Origin: Herbinix luporum | GTDB taxonomy: Bacteria > Bacillota > Clostridia > Lachnospirales > Lachnospiraceae | Assembly: GCF_900070325.1 (NCBI RefSeq) | Contig: NZ_LN879430.1 | Span: 15,001 to 79,000 of the forward strand | Direction: 5' to 3' | Length of the DNA stretch: 64,000 bases | Part shown: in pieces, positions 56,001 to 64,000 of the stretch | How the letters are laid out: each line of letters begins with the position of its first letter | How positions within the stretch are numbered: the stretch's first letter is position 1 | The notes under the pieces: generated by a model | Told to the model about the DNA's origin: nothing | The model's database searches: none | The model's input: the letters and a program-made list of their open reading frames with translations, nothing else | Position numbers and translations under genes: made by a program

Positions 56001-56297
56001 ACTTATGTGGATAGCGTGAATCAATAAATAAAAGAACTTTGTAAGCTCTTATTTATTACAGACGGTTTAAATATGGTCGGGAAATGTAAGAAGGTTATTG
56101 ATTATACATTTACAAATTGAGAATCGGAGTTGGAACAGGGTAAAACACTTGAAATATTTATAAAATGTATCCTTTTAAGTGTTGGGTTTTCATAAGTTAA
56201 ATCTGATGGAATATATATATATTTGATGGTGCACCTGGTCAAATAATTTAGGGATTGGGTGAAGCAAATTGCAAAACCATCAATTCACCGTCGAACA
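56001..56297. other. Noncoding stretch between cellulase terminator and hairpin array
   Basis: No convincing ORF, RNA or promoter. It is AT-rich, with a small GGTGCACC palindrome near 56228 and an ATATATATAT run near 56208. I see no support for a gene here. Confidence 0.5.
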
Positions 56298-56369
56298 AAG
56301 CCTTGCCAAAAACATGGCAAGGCTTGACAAGAAAAAGGCATTTCGCCAGAGGGCTCATGCTTTTTCTTG
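56298..56369. repeat. Two consecutive hairpins downstream of tRNA-Gly
   Basis: First hairpin: AAGCCTTGCCA (56298-56308) pairs perfectly with TGGCAAGGCTT (56315-56325) around a 6-base loop. Second: CAAGAAAAAG-CAT (56328-56341, one bulged G) pairs with ATG-CTTTTTCTTG (56357-56369). A 62-codon open frame that runs through them looks like chance. They may be remnants of an integration site or a structured RNA. Confidence 0.6.
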
Positions 56370-56401
56370 CAGTTTTCAATTTTTATGGCTTACAGTTAAA
56401 A

Positions 56402-56443
56402 AACAAGGTACTACACCTCAAAACAGCGTAGTACCTTGTTTTT
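56402..56443 (-). terminator. Terminator of tRNA-Gly
   Basis: Perfect 13-base-pair stem AACAAGGTACTAC/GTAGTACCTTGTT with a 13-base loop, followed on the minus strand by T6. It begins six bases after the tRNA 3' end. Confidence 0.85.
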
Positions 56444-56448
56444 ATTTA

Positions 56449-56519
56449 AGCGGATAACGGGAATCGAACCCGCATCCCAAGCTTGGGAAGCTCGTGTTTT
56501 ACCACTAAACTATATCCGC
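56449..56519 (-). tRNA. tRNA-Gly (CCC)
   Basis: Cloverleaf on the minus strand, 71 bases. The acceptor GCGGATA pairs with TATCCGC, the discriminator is T, and the anticodon CCC corresponds to 56485-56487. CCA is not encoded. Single-gene transcript with its own promoter and terminator. Confidence 0.96.
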
Positions 56520-56529
56520 TTACAAAATT

Positions 56530-56557
56530 ATTTTATAACTTTGATAAAAAAAGTCAA
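56530..56557 (-). promoter_or_regulatory. Probable promoter of tRNA-Gly
   Basis: On the minus strand, TTGACT (56557-56552), a 16-base spacer and TAAAAT (56535-56530), placing the start just ahead of the tRNA. Confidence 0.6.
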
Positions 56558-56712
56558 GAATATGTATTGTATTAGGATTAAAAAATTTTGAAATGGAAAT
56601 ATTAATAAAATAAGTCGGAATGTTAATTTTAAAAAGAAAATTATTTATCCATGTAATGACTTAGGAATAATTAAATTAATATCTGAGAAGAATATACTTA
56701 GAGGTGATAACA

Positions 56713-57582
56713 GTGAATAAAAGGTTAGCTGAATTTTTCAAAAGCAAAGGTTATTATGTGTTATTATTTGTCGGTATTATCGCTATAGCTGCAGTAGCGC
56801 TCATTGGCTCCAATTTAACCTCAAATTCTGATGAGGGAGAAAATATTGTGGATCTTAATGAACCGGATAATAACATAGAAGCCAGAGATAATAATAATAA
56901 TCTTCAGGCTGATAATAACGATACATCAAATCAGGTTGCTAATAATGAAGAAGTAGCCGGATCTGGTGAAACTGGGGGAGGTCAAAATCTTGCTAACAAT
57001 GACAGCCTTCTAGAATTTGATGTTTATACGAGGGAGGAAGAAAACGGAATTGACCTTTCAGAAAATGATGAGTCTGTGCAGGTTGCAGATGCTGAACAGG
57101 ATAATAATGAGCAGCCACAGACAGTTGAAACCACCGGTAGCACAGTTAAGAATTCACCTTCCCTAAGTTTTGATGCCCAACAGGGACTTCTTTGGCCGGT
57201 GGAAGGTAATGTAATTATGAATTATAGTATGGATCACTTGACCTATCATGCTACTCTTATGCAGTTTAAGGTTAACCCGGCAATTATTATAGATGCTGAG
57301 GTGGGTACAGAGGTTAAGTCAGCAGCAGACGGAGTTATAACAGAGATTTATGATGATCCCGTAACAGGATTAACAGTTACCATGGATATTGGTGATGGAT
57401 ACTCCCTAGTCTATGGCCAACTTAAAGATGTAAACTACCAGGTTGGGGATAAATTGTCAGAGGGTGAAGTTATAGGACTTATTAATGAACCCACAAAATA
57501 CTATACAGTAGAAGGTAGTAATCTCTACTTTATGGTAATGGAAGATGGACAAACTGTAAACCCCATGCTGTTATTACGCTAA
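56713..57582 (+). CDS. spoIIQ: SpoIIQ-like M23-fold protein with degenerate active site
   Basis: Membrane-anchored protein of 289 residues: one N-terminal helix (about 12-35), a long Asn/Asp/Glu-rich linker (about 40-155) and a C-terminal M23-type beta domain (about 165-289). The zinc ligands of M23 peptidases are missing: the first His-x-x-x-Asp position reads FKVNPAIIID and the last HxH reads NLYF. It should thus be structural, as SpoIIQ is in Bacillus, where it binds SpoIIIAH across the septal membranes. The GTG at 56713 has a GAGGTG site 6 bases upstream; a GTG three codons earlier overlaps that site. Confidence 0.75.
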   Translation: MNKRLAEFFKSKGYYVLLFVGIIAIAAVALIGSNLTSNSDEGENIVDLNEPDNNIEARDNNNNLQADNNDTSNQVANNEEVAGSGETGGGQNLANNDSLLEFDVYTREEENGIDLSENDESVQVADAEQDNNEQPQTVETTGSTVKNSPSLSFDAQQGLLWPVEGNVIMNYSMDHLTYHATLMQFKVNPAIIIDAEVGTEVKSAADGVITEIYDDPVTGLTVTMDIGDGYSLVYGQLKDVNYQVGDKLSEGEVIGLINEPTKYYTVEGSNLYFMVMEDGQTVNPMLLLR

Positions 57583-57604
57583 AGGACTGATAGAATGATT
57601 ATGA

Positions 57605-57651
57605 AAAAAGAAAGGGCATGTTAGCTTTAAGAAAACATGTCCTTTCTTTTT
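57605..57651. terminator. Bidirectional terminator between spoIIQ-like and niaR genes
   Basis: Stem AAAAAGAAAGG-CATGTT with its complement at 57634-57651 (one G-T pair), and T runs on both strands. Confidence 0.88.
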
Positions 57652-57652
57652 A

Positions 57653-58165
57653 TTAATCTATTAGATAATTCTTTTTTCTTAATGATTCTTCTATCCTATC
57701 AAGAATCTCCTCACTATTAGCCTCAATTGTATGGCTGTGGGTTCCGGCGGTAAGCTCCTTTAAGGGAACAATTTTTTTCTCTTTAACTTGTTTTACAAAA
57801 TCGTAAACATCACTTCGATTACGAATAATAAGGTCTGTTACTATTCGGCCATAGATTTCATGTATAACATGAACATCTAAAATTTTGCCTCCATTATCAA
57901 CAATAGTACATAACTCATCTTCAATTTCATCGGTGGAATGCTTTACGTTAATTACCCGTGTATATGTAGGTTCATTATGTTGATATAATAGATAGCCCTT
58001 GGTAGTTGATATAATATCATAATCGGCAGCCCTTAAAAGTGCAATGTCCTGAACAATAACCTGCCTGCTAACCCCTAGGATTTGGGATAACTCACCACCG
58101 GTTATGGGTTCTTTACGATTTTTTATTATCTCTATTAACTTTTCCCTCCGGGTATTTCCATCCAT
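57653..58165 (-). CDS. niaR: NiaR-type niacin-responsive repressor (HTH_11-3H)
   Basis: Repressor of 170 residues: an N-terminal helix-turn-helix (about 5-60, GELSQILGVSRQVIVQDIALLR) and a C-terminal 3H domain (about 70-165). The 3H metal and niacin-binding residues appear as His76, Glu84, His143 and His145 (GTHSHTIEA). NiaR binds nicotinic acid as co-repressor and controls niacin uptake and de novo NAD genes. Its targets are not adjacent here. The product of the nicotinamidase at 52.5 kb, nicotinate, would be its effector (inference). Monocistronic. Confidence 0.92.
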   Translation of the reverse strand: MDGNTRREKLIEIIKNRKEPITGGELSQILGVSRQVIVQDIALLRAADYDIISTTKGYLLYQHNEPTYTRVINVKHSTDEIEDELCTIVDNGGKILDVHVIHEIYGRIVTDLIIRNRSDVYDFVKQVKEKKIVPLKELTAGTHSHTIEANSEEILDRIEESLRKKNYLID

Positions 58166-58322
58166 ACTAAAACCTTCTTATCTAATATTAATACTTTTAT
58201 TTTTATCTTTATTCCGATATAATAGAACGGAAAATATATAAATATATATAGTAATTATATACTTAGAAAATAAGATACGCAACTTTTTCCTGCATATTTT
58301 AGAATAAGAGAAAGGGAATACT

Positions 58323-58592
58323 ATGTTTCGATTATGGGCAAAAATATTTAAAGATAATAGAATGATTAAGGATATGGTCGTAAGCAATGACAACCCTAAC
58401 TTAAGAAGAACCCAAAAAATTTTTTCAGCAATTGATGATATCTGCAGTGCCTTTGATTTGCCAAAACCCATATGGCTAGATTCAACCATAGCTGATTTTA
58501 AAAGGTACGATAAGACAAGATTTGTCCAGGATAATTTCATAGAACCTATTGACTTTGATTATCTTGAAATTCATGTAATAGAGGAGGACTAA
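58323..58592 (+). CDS. Conserved-looking hypothetical protein
   Basis: Not recognised. A soluble 89-residue protein with an Arg/Lys-rich N-terminal helix and an acidic C-terminus (DYLEIHVIEED). It has a purine-rich site (gaaaggga) before the ATG. It ends one base before the next gene's start codon, and the AGGAGG site of that gene lies within its 3' end. That implies translational coupling to the M15 peptidase gene. Confidence 0.7.
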   Translation: MFRLWAKIFKDNRMIKDMVVSNDNPNLRRTQKIFSAIDDICSAFDLPKPIWLDSTIADFKRYDKTRFVQDNFIEPIDFDYLEIHVIEED

Positions 58593-58593
58593 T

Positions 58594-59451
58594 ATGAGAG
58601 GGAGATGCCATAAGCTATTTTGTATTCTCCTTCTTTGTCTTTTCATGGGGTCATGTGATAAATATACCGGTCAGGATGAATTAAAGGTTCAGGATAACAA
58701 TAGGAATATAATTAAAGAAATAAACCAAAAAGGGGATGTGAATGTGGTGGAGAAAAAAGATATACAAGAGGAACATTTAGATGGGAAAGAGTTAAATAAG
58801 AAATATAGAGACTATCCTGCCGGAACAGAAATTGATATAGAAGAACTTAATCAGGAGAGTCTTAAGTCATTATTTTATATGGAAGAATTAAATCAGGAAA
58901 TTATAAACCGTATAAACGGGAAATCCTATAAAGAAAACTGCGATATTCCTTATAGTGATTTACGTTATATACGGGTTCTTCATATAGGATTTGACGGACT
59001 AACTCACATAGGGGAAATGATTGTAAACAAGGCAATTGCACAGGATGTAATAGATATTTTCTGGGAGCTATACAGTATTTCATATCCTATTGAGAAAATG
59101 CTTCTTATTGATGACTATAATGCCGATGATTTAGAATCAATGAAAGATAATAATTCTTCAGCCTTTAACTTTAGGTTTATAGAGGGTACAAGTAAGCGTT
59201 CTGTCCACAGTGATGGATTGGCTATAGATATAAATCCATTATATAATCCGTACGTTCGTACAAGAGAAGGTAAGTTGGAGATTTTACCTGAAAATGCAGA
59301 AGAATATGTGGATAGATCTATAGATAACATTTATTATATAAGAAAAGATGATCCTTGTTATGAGGCATTTATAAAAAGGGGCTTTACTTGGGGCGGAGAG
59401 TGGAAAAACAGTAAAGACTATCAGCATTTTGAGAAAAAGATAGGGGACTAA
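58594..59451 (+). CDS. M15-family peptidase lipoprotein (D-Ala carboxypeptidase-like)
   Basis: Lipoprotein of 285 residues: signal peptide with lipobox MGSC (about residue 20), a charged linker and a C-terminal M15 domain. The zinc motif is SVHSDGLAIDIN (His and Asp, about 208-219) and the distal GFTWGGEWKNSKDYQHFE supplies the general base and third ligand. It probably trims peptidoglycan peptide stems on the cell surface. The ATG follows GAGGAGG. Coupled to the preceding small gene. Confidence 0.88.
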   Translation: MRGRCHKLFCILLLCLFMGSCDKYTGQDELKVQDNNRNIIKEINQKGDVNVVEKKDIQEEHLDGKELNKKYRDYPAGTEIDIEELNQESLKSLFYMEELNQEIINRINGKSYKENCDIPYSDLRYIRVLHIGFDGLTHIGEMIVNKAIAQDVIDIFWELYSISYPIEKMLLIDDYNADDLESMKDNNSSAFNFRFIEGTSKRSVHSDGLAIDINPLYNPYVRTREGKLEILPENAEEYVDRSIDNIYYIRKDDPCYEAFIKRGFTWGGEWKNSKDYQHFEKKIGD

Positions 59452-59467
59452 GCAGCCTGGTAAATAT

Positions 59468-59496
59468 TTGATTTTAGAATATTCCGGTGATATAAT
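59468..59496 (+). promoter_or_regulatory. Sigma-A promoter of the dnaX-ebfC-recR cluster
   Basis: TTGATT at 59468-59473, a 17-base spacer and perfect TATAAT at 59491-59496, 56 bases before dnaX. Confidence 0.7.
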
Positions 59497-59551
59497 GATA
59501 CGGTATAAATTAAGTTAACCGTCCTCTAGATTAGAAAGGAAGCAACAATCT

Positions 59552-61123
59552 ATGTCATATATGGCACTTTATAGGAAGTTTAGGCCCGATAACTTTAAGG
59601 ATGTAAAAGGCCAAGATCATATTGTAACCACCCTTAAAAACCAAATAAAGTCCGGAAGAATAGGACATGCCTATCTATTTACAGGGACCAGAGGAACCGG
59701 TAAAACTTCTGTGGCAAAATTATTTGCAAAGACTGTAAACTGTGAAAACCCCAGTGACGGCAATCCTTGTAATGAATGTAGCTTATGTAAAGGGATTGCA
59801 GCCGGTACTTCCATGAATGTAATTGAGATAGACGCTGCATCGAACAACGGTGTTGAAAATGTAAGAGAGATTGTTGAAGAGGTAAGATATTCACCTACGG
59901 AAGGTAAATATAAAGTATACATCATTGATGAGGTTCATATGCTTTCTACGGGAGCATTTAATGCCCTTTTAAAGACTATTGAAGAGCCTCCTTCTTATGT
60001 TATCTTCATCTTGGCTACAACAGAGGTTCATAAAATTCCTGTAACCATATTATCCCGGTGCCAGAGATATGATTTTAAGCGGATAAGTATAGATATCATA
60101 GCAGACCGACTTAGGGAACTGATGGATGAAGAAAAGATTGAAATAGAGGATAAGGCCTTAAAATATATTGCAAGGGTGGCAGACGGATCCCTAAGGGATG
60201 CTTTAAGTTTACTGGATCAATGTATTTCTTTTTATCTGGGCAAGACTATCACTTATGATAATGTTCTGGATGTATTGGGAACCGTTGATACCAAGGTATT
60301 CTCCAAACTGCTACAAAGCATTAATAATCAAGATGTATCAGAGTGTATAAAGATTCTTGACGAAGTGGAAATTACCGGCAGAGAGCTGTCACAATTTGTG
60401 ATAGACTTTATCTGGTATCTTAGAAATCTTCTACTGGTTAAGACAACAGAGGATGTAACAGAAATTATAATTGATATATCCTCAGAGAACTTGCTGCTAT
60501 TAAAGCAGGAAGCAGAGTCCATAGAAGTAGATATACTTATGAGATATATTAGAATCTTCTCAGAGTTATCAAATCAGATTCGTTATGCTTCCAGAAAGAG
60601 AGTGCTGTTGGAAATTGCACTTATAAAAGTCTGCAGGCCCCAGATGGAACATAATTATGATGCCTTGATTAATCGTATTAAGGCCTTAGAGGAGAAACTA
60701 GAACAAGGTATTATAGTAAAATCTGATGACAATAAGGTGGAAACACCAAAAGAAGAATCGGAGCCTATAAAAAAGCAGGAAATATTACCCCAGGCACTTC
60801 CTGAGGATTTAAAAAAAGTGGCCGGTAACTGGAGAGGCTTGCTTTCTCAGATTTCTAAGAAAGCACCTGCACTGGCCTCTGTTCTTCGCAGTGCCACATT
60901 AAGTGTTGATGATAACCTAGGGCTTGTGATTGTGGTGACAGATCCTCTCGATAAGGAATTAGTAGATAGAGAAGGACATAAAAAAGTTATCCTAGATGCT
61001 ATAGCAGCTATGCTTGGAAAACAGGCAGAAATTAGTGTTAGGTATCTGGATAAGGATAAAGAAAATATTAATAACCTTGTTGATCTTACAAAAATAATTA
61101 AGGTTCCAATTGAATATGAATAA
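59552..61123 (+). CDS. dnaX: DNA polymerase III subunit gamma/tau
   Basis: Clamp-loader ATPase of 523 residues. Walker A is GTRGTGKTS (about 45-53), a zinc knuckle CENPSDGNPCNECSLC follows (about 64-79), then Walker B VYIIDEVHML and sensor 1 TTEVHKIP. The AAA+ lid and collar domain run to about 360. The C-terminal tau part (about 430-523) would contact polymerase and helicase. No programmed frameshift site was sought in detail. It heads the conserved dnaX-ebfC-recR arrangement. Confidence 0.96.
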   Translation: MSYMALYRKFRPDNFKDVKGQDHIVTTLKNQIKSGRIGHAYLFTGTRGTGKTSVAKLFAKTVNCENPSDGNPCNECSLCKGIAAGTSMNVIEIDAASNNGVENVREIVEEVRYSPTEGKYKVYIIDEVHMLSTGAFNALLKTIEEPPSYVIFILATTEVHKIPVTILSRCQRYDFKRISIDIIADRLRELMDEEKIEIEDKALKYIARVADGSLRDALSLLDQCISFYLGKTITYDNVLDVLGTVDTKVFSKLLQSINNQDVSECIKILDEVEITGRELSQFVIDFIWYLRNLLLVKTTEDVTEIIIDISSENLLLLKQEAESIEVDILMRYIRIFSELSNQIRYASRKRVLLEIALIKVCRPQMEHNYDALINRIKALEEKLEQGIIVKSDDNKVETPKEESEPIKKQEILPQALPEDLKKVAGNWRGLLSQISKKAPALASVLRSATLSVDDNLGLVIVVTDPLDKELVDREGHKKVILDAIAAMLGKQAEISVRYLDKDKENINNLVDLTKIIKVPIEYE

Positions 61124-61224
61124 GAAAATCAATATATTTGTTTGATTTAATTATGGAAGAGTATGAGGCTTTATACTATAATATAATTTAAAGATTACCC
61201 TGATGAAGGAAAGGAGCTTATATA

Positions 61225-61578
61225 ATGGCAAGAAGAGGTGGATTTCCCGGTGGAGGAATACCGGGTAATATGAATAATTTAATGAAACAGGCACAGCGTA
61301 TGCAAAAGCAAATGGAGGAAAAGACAAAAGAACTTGAGGAGAAAACCTGGGAAGCTAGTGCCGGCGGCGGAGCTGTGACCGTTACTGTTTCAGGTAAGAA
61401 AGAAATTTTATCCGTTAAAATATCACAGGAAGTGGTAGATCCGGATGATGTTGAGATGTTGGAAGATCTAATAGTTGCAGCTACCAATGAAGCATTAAGG
61501 CAAATGGAGGAAGAATCCGCAGAGGTAATGAGTCAAATTACAGGTGGATTAGGTGGCTTGGGAGGATTCCCGTTCTAA
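61225..61578 (+). CDS. ebfC: YbaB/EbfC family nucleoid-associated protein
   Basis: Small DNA-binding protein of 117 residues. A helical N-terminus with coiled coil ([22 protein letters not shown]), a [18 protein letters not shown] sheet and a Gly-rich tail form the YbaB fold. It usually lies between dnaX and recR, as here. Its stop codon overlaps the recR start (TAATG). Confidence 0.96.
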   Translation: MARRGGFPGGGIPGNMNNLMKQAQRMQKQMEEKTKELEEKTWEASAGGGAVTVTVSGKKEILSVKISQEVVDPDDVEMLEDLIVAATNEALRQMEEESAEVMSQITGGLGGLGGFPF

Positions 61579-62174
61579 TGGATTACTATAGCAGTAAGAT
61601 AAGCAAGTTAATAGAGGAGCTTTCAAAGCTTCCCGGTATTGGTGCAAAGACAGCCCAAAGGCTTGCTTTTCATATTATAAATATGCCGGAGGATCAAGTG
61701 ATGGAATTGTCAAATTCCATCGTTGATGCCAAAAAGAAGATACAGTACTGTAGTGAGTGTTTGACTCTTACAGATAGGGAGTTATGTCCCATCTGCTCAT
61801 CTCCCAAAAGAAATAAAAGGCAGATTATGGTTGTAGAAAATCCTAGGGATTTGGCAGCCTATGAAAAGACAGGAAAATATGAGGGAGTATACCATGTACT
61901 TCATGGAGCAATCTCCCCCATGCTTGGCATAGGTCCCGGGGATATAAAGCTAAAAGAGTTAATGACTCGACTTCAACAGGATGTTGAAGAAGTTATTATT
62001 GCAACTAACTCCAGCCTTGAAGGAGAAGCTACTGCAATGTATATAAGTAAGCTGATTAAGCCTGCGGGAATTAAGGTAAGTCGGATAGCCAGTGGAATTC
62101 CGGTAGGTGGTGACTTAGAATATATTGATGAAGTGACCCTTCTAAGAGCCTTAGAGGGTAGGGTGGAGTTATAA
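61578..62174 (+). CDS. recR: Recombination mediator protein RecR
   Basis: Full-length RecR of 198 residues, acting with RecF/RecO to load RecA at gaps. A helix-hairpin-helix ([16 protein letters not shown], about 18-33), a zinc finger [16 protein letters not shown] (about 54-69) and a Toprim domain (about 77-175, [19 protein letters not shown]) are present. Its start overlaps the ebfC stop. In Bacillus yaaL and bofA follow recR; here they are 33 kb away. Confidence 0.97.
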   Translation: MDYYSSKISKLIEELSKLPGIGAKTAQRLAFHIINMPEDQVMELSNSIVDAKKKIQYCSECLTLTDRELCPICSSPKRNKRQIMVVENPRDLAAYEKTGKYEGVYHVLHGAISPMLGIGPGDIKLKELMTRLQQDVEEVIIATNSSLEGEATAMYISKLIKPAGIKVSRIASGIPVGGDLEYIDEVTLLRALEGRVEL

Positions 62175-62280
62175 TAGTTGAAATGAAGTTGTATAAACCA
62201 AATATAGTACTATTAAAAAGTAAATGCATCAGTACACCCCAATTTTAAGTAAATAAAGTAGAATTAAAATCAGGTAAAAG

Positions 62281-62328
62281 ACCATAGGAAAAAGGCATAA
62301 GGAAAACCTTTCTTCTATGGTTTTTTTA
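62281..62328 (+). terminator. Intrinsic terminator of dnaX-ebfC-recR
   Basis: Stem ACCATAGGAAAAAGG with CCTTTCTTCTATGGT (one mismatch, one G-T pair), then T7. Confidence 0.87.
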
Positions 62329-62454
62329 TTTGAATTACTAATGAGAAAAGAAAATAGACACCAGCCTTAACCCTAGTAAAATCAGTAGATAGAGAGAATT
62401 AAATGGAAATAAGAATGGAAGAATAAATGGACCAAATCCTCCTTAATCCTTAGT

Positions 62455-62684
62455 CCTAGTTCCTTAATCCTGACATGACTTTATTTTAAAAATCCACCCT
62501 GAAAATCAGTAAATACAAGGACTTTAAAGTGATAGTTTTAAGGGAAAATGAGAAAAGAGGCAAAAATGTAAAAAAACAATAAGACAGTGTTTATGGGGGT
62601 TTGAGGGATATCTATGTGAGGACTTTATTTGAAAAGGGAGAGGACTGAATTTTAAGTGCACATAGATAGGATTAAGGAATTAGG
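62455..62684. repeat. Distant inverted repeats in the noncoding region after recR
   Basis: CCTAGTTCCTTAATCCT (62455-62471) and AGGATTAAGGAATTAGG (62668-62684) are complementary at 16 of 17 positions. Nested between them, TATCTATGTG (62609-62618) and CACATAGATA (62659-62668) are a perfect 10-base pair. No coding frame or transposase fragment is evident. Confidence 0.65.
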
Positions 62685-62742
62685 GAAAAAGGAGATAGGA
62701 AATATATCTGTAGGAATAAGGGGTTAATTAGTTGTTATAAAA

Positions 62743-62905
62743 GTAAAATAAAGTAGTGATGTTGATAGGGTTAATGAAGTACGAGAAATAAGTAAATACA
62801 AGGGTTAAGAGAGTTTTTAGGGATAAGGGAAATGGGTATTTAAGTAAAATCGTGATAGGACTTTATTTAAATTGTGTAAGAACTAGGGCTGTTTTTTCTG
62901 TTTCT
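62743..62905 (+). repeat. Diverged direct repeat, copy A
   Basis: A noncoding unit beginning GTAAAATAAAGTAGTGATG and containing GGGTATTTAAGTAAAAT and a CTGTTTTTTCTGTTT segment. The same order recurs about 480 bases downstream. The first 28 bases match at 27 positions; later parts diverge with small indels. Confidence 0.75.
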
Positions 62906-63222
62906 ACAAATATTGGAAGAAAATGGAAGTTGAAAAACTTTAATTTTATCGAATAAAGTAGTATCAAAAATAAAATATTATTTCATTGAAGAATTGCAGG
63001 ATTAAGTTTTTGATAGGAAATAATAATGTTAAAATATGAAAAGCGAGTGTGAAATAGTAAGGGACAAGGTAAAAGGGAATATATGTAAGGTAAAGTAAGG
63101 ATATTATTTGTTTTTTAATAGTACATGGCCTTACTTTTTTGTTTCTTAAGTTTCTTAAATTGAGATAAATGAATTCTGGAAAACTAAAAAACAAAATTTT
63201 AGGTGGTAAAGTTGTGTTAATA

Positions 63223-63385
63223 GTAAAATAAAGTAGTGGTGTTGATAGGGATAAGGTAGTAGGAGAAGTATAGATTATGTAAGGGTTAAGGGGATTTGCA
63301 GGGACAAGGGAAAATGGGTATTTAAGTAAAATTATAAAAGGACTATTTATTTTATGATAGGGCTTGACCGCTTTTTTCTGTTTTC
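63223..63385 (+). repeat. Diverged direct repeat, copy B
   Basis: Second copy of the unit at 62743, in the same orientation. The whole stretch from 62329 to 63580 is noncoding, purine-biased on the plus strand (many GGGATAAGGG-like words) and shows no transposase, RNA gene or CRISPR pattern. Confidence 0.75.
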
Positions 63386-63596
63386 AAAAAAAGGTGAAAT
63401 AGTAATTTTAGAAAAATATAAATGAAATTAATGGTGGTAAAGTGGTATCAATAATAAAATAAAATAATAATATTGGAGAACAGAAATTCCTGTCTATGCT
63501 AAATAAAAAGATTATAAAACATTTACTGAATCTATATTACTAATATGTTATATTAATAATATGCTAGTAGAAAAATTAACCAGGAGGTAACTATTA

Positions 63597-64000
63597 ATGG
63601 ATTGGAATATAATTGACTTACCAGTTAAAGACATATATGGGAAGTTAGACATTGGATTTACGCCTATTTTTAAAGAAAGTATGAAAATATTTAAAGAGAT
63701 GGGTTATAAAAGAATTTTAGATGTAGGATGTGGATATGGCAAACACAGTATCTATCTTTCAGAAAATAATTTTACTGTAACTTCTATTGATATTAATGAA
63801 AAGGCAATTGAATGGTTAAAAGAGTACATAAATACGAAAGGTATAAGTAATGTTAATTTAATAAAAGCAAATGCTAATGCCTTACCATTTGAAAATGATT
63901 ATTTTGATGCTATTATCTGTTCATCTGTAATTCATCATCATAACCTTAAGGGAATCAAAAATAGTATTTCTGAAATATATAGAGTATTAAAACAAAATGG
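63597..64000 (+). CDS. Class I SAM-dependent methyltransferase (3' end outside window)
   Basis: Partial gene: 134 codons are visible and the frame stays open at the window edge. Motif I ILDVGCGYGKHS (about 38-49), an acidic residue ending strand 2 (SIDINEKAI) and PFENDYFDAIICSSVIHHH mark a Methyltransf_11-type Rossmann fold. The substrate cannot be told from this part. The ATG follows AGGAGG with 9-base spacing. It sits just after the repeat-rich noncoding region. Confidence 0.88.
   Translation, partial: MDWNIIDLPVKDIYGKLDIGFTPIFKESMKIFKEMGYKRILDVGCGYGKHSIYLSENNFTVTSIDINEKAIEWLKEYINTKGISNVNLIKANANALPFENDYFDAIICSSVIHHHNLKGIKNSISEIYRVLKQN

Noticed and set aside
56269..56457. 62-codon plus-strand open frame before tRNA-Gly
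   Set aside because: It runs through three hairpins and ends in the tRNA region. It has no ribosome site and no recognisable protein features.
62964..63194. 76-codon minus-strand open frame in the repeat-rich region
   Set aside because: Low-complexity hydrophobic translation in AT-rich noncoding DNA, with no ribosome site and overlapping the repeat area.

Overview
The window is AT-rich DNA from an endospore-forming, flagellated, low-GC Gram-positive bacterium. It most resembles a cellulolytic member of the Lachnospiraceae (Herbinix/Lachnoclostridium-like). This rests on clostridial sporulation genes (bofA, spoIID, a spoIIQ-like gene), a Tad-type pilus locus with lineage-typical accessory proteins but no outer-membrane secretin, a flagellin operon, and a GH9 cellulase with a dockerin. 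The genus is an inference from gene content; no phylogeny was computed.

Layout. 1-2.4 kb: 3' half of a 23S rRNA gene, then seven tRNAs (Asp, Val, Thr, Tyr, fMet, Phe, Lys) and a terminator; no 5S gene lies here. 2.5-8.5 kb: sirtuin deacylase, ECF transporter S-component, transketolase and an OmpR-type two-component system. 8.5-12.4 kb (minus): a heterodimeric ABC exporter behind an unannotated control region: consensus promoter, 30-codon leader peptide, intrinsic terminator and a possible antiterminator pairing. 12.5-19 kb: small alarmone synthetase, S1-domain protein, a possible nuclease-fold protein, CAP-domain protein, galE and a DUF4846-like lipoprotein. 18.9-21.2 kb: methionine-type T-box and metG. 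21.3-23 kb: DUF885-type lipoprotein. 23.2-28.5 kb: flagellin operon with a possible sigma-D promoter. 28.6-29.3 kb: yaaL-like gene and bofA.

29.4-40.2 kb is one long Tad (type IVb) pilus operon: TadZ-like protein, TadA ATPase, TadB, an enlarged TadC, a 57-residue Flp pilin, a large DUF5702-like protein, two TadE-like pseudopilins, the TadV prepilin peptidase and an FHA protein. 40.3-50.3 kb: glpK, rhomboid protease, flavodoxin-SCP2 fusion, orphan histidine kinase, HIT protein, murG with a TSCPD gene, MTA/SAH nucleosidase and spoIID.

50.5-53.1 kb (minus) is an NAD-salvage operon: nicotinamidase, a short PRPP-synthetase-like protein, the remnant of a nadV nicotinamide phosphoribosyltransferase gene with most of its middle deleted, and an NrtR-like Nudix regulator. 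A 15-bp palindrome sits exactly in the spacer of the operon promoter. A second niacin regulator (NiaR) lies at 57.7 kb. 53.8-56 kb: GH9-CBM3-dockerin cellulase. 56.4 kb: tRNA-Gly. 56.7 kb: SpoIIQ-like protein with a degenerate M23 domain. 58.6 kb: M15 peptidase lipoprotein. 59.5-62.2 kb: dnaX-ebfC-recR. 62.2-63.6 kb: noncoding DNA with diverged duplications and inverted repeats. 63.6 kb to the end: the start of a SAM-dependent methyltransferase gene cut by the window edge.
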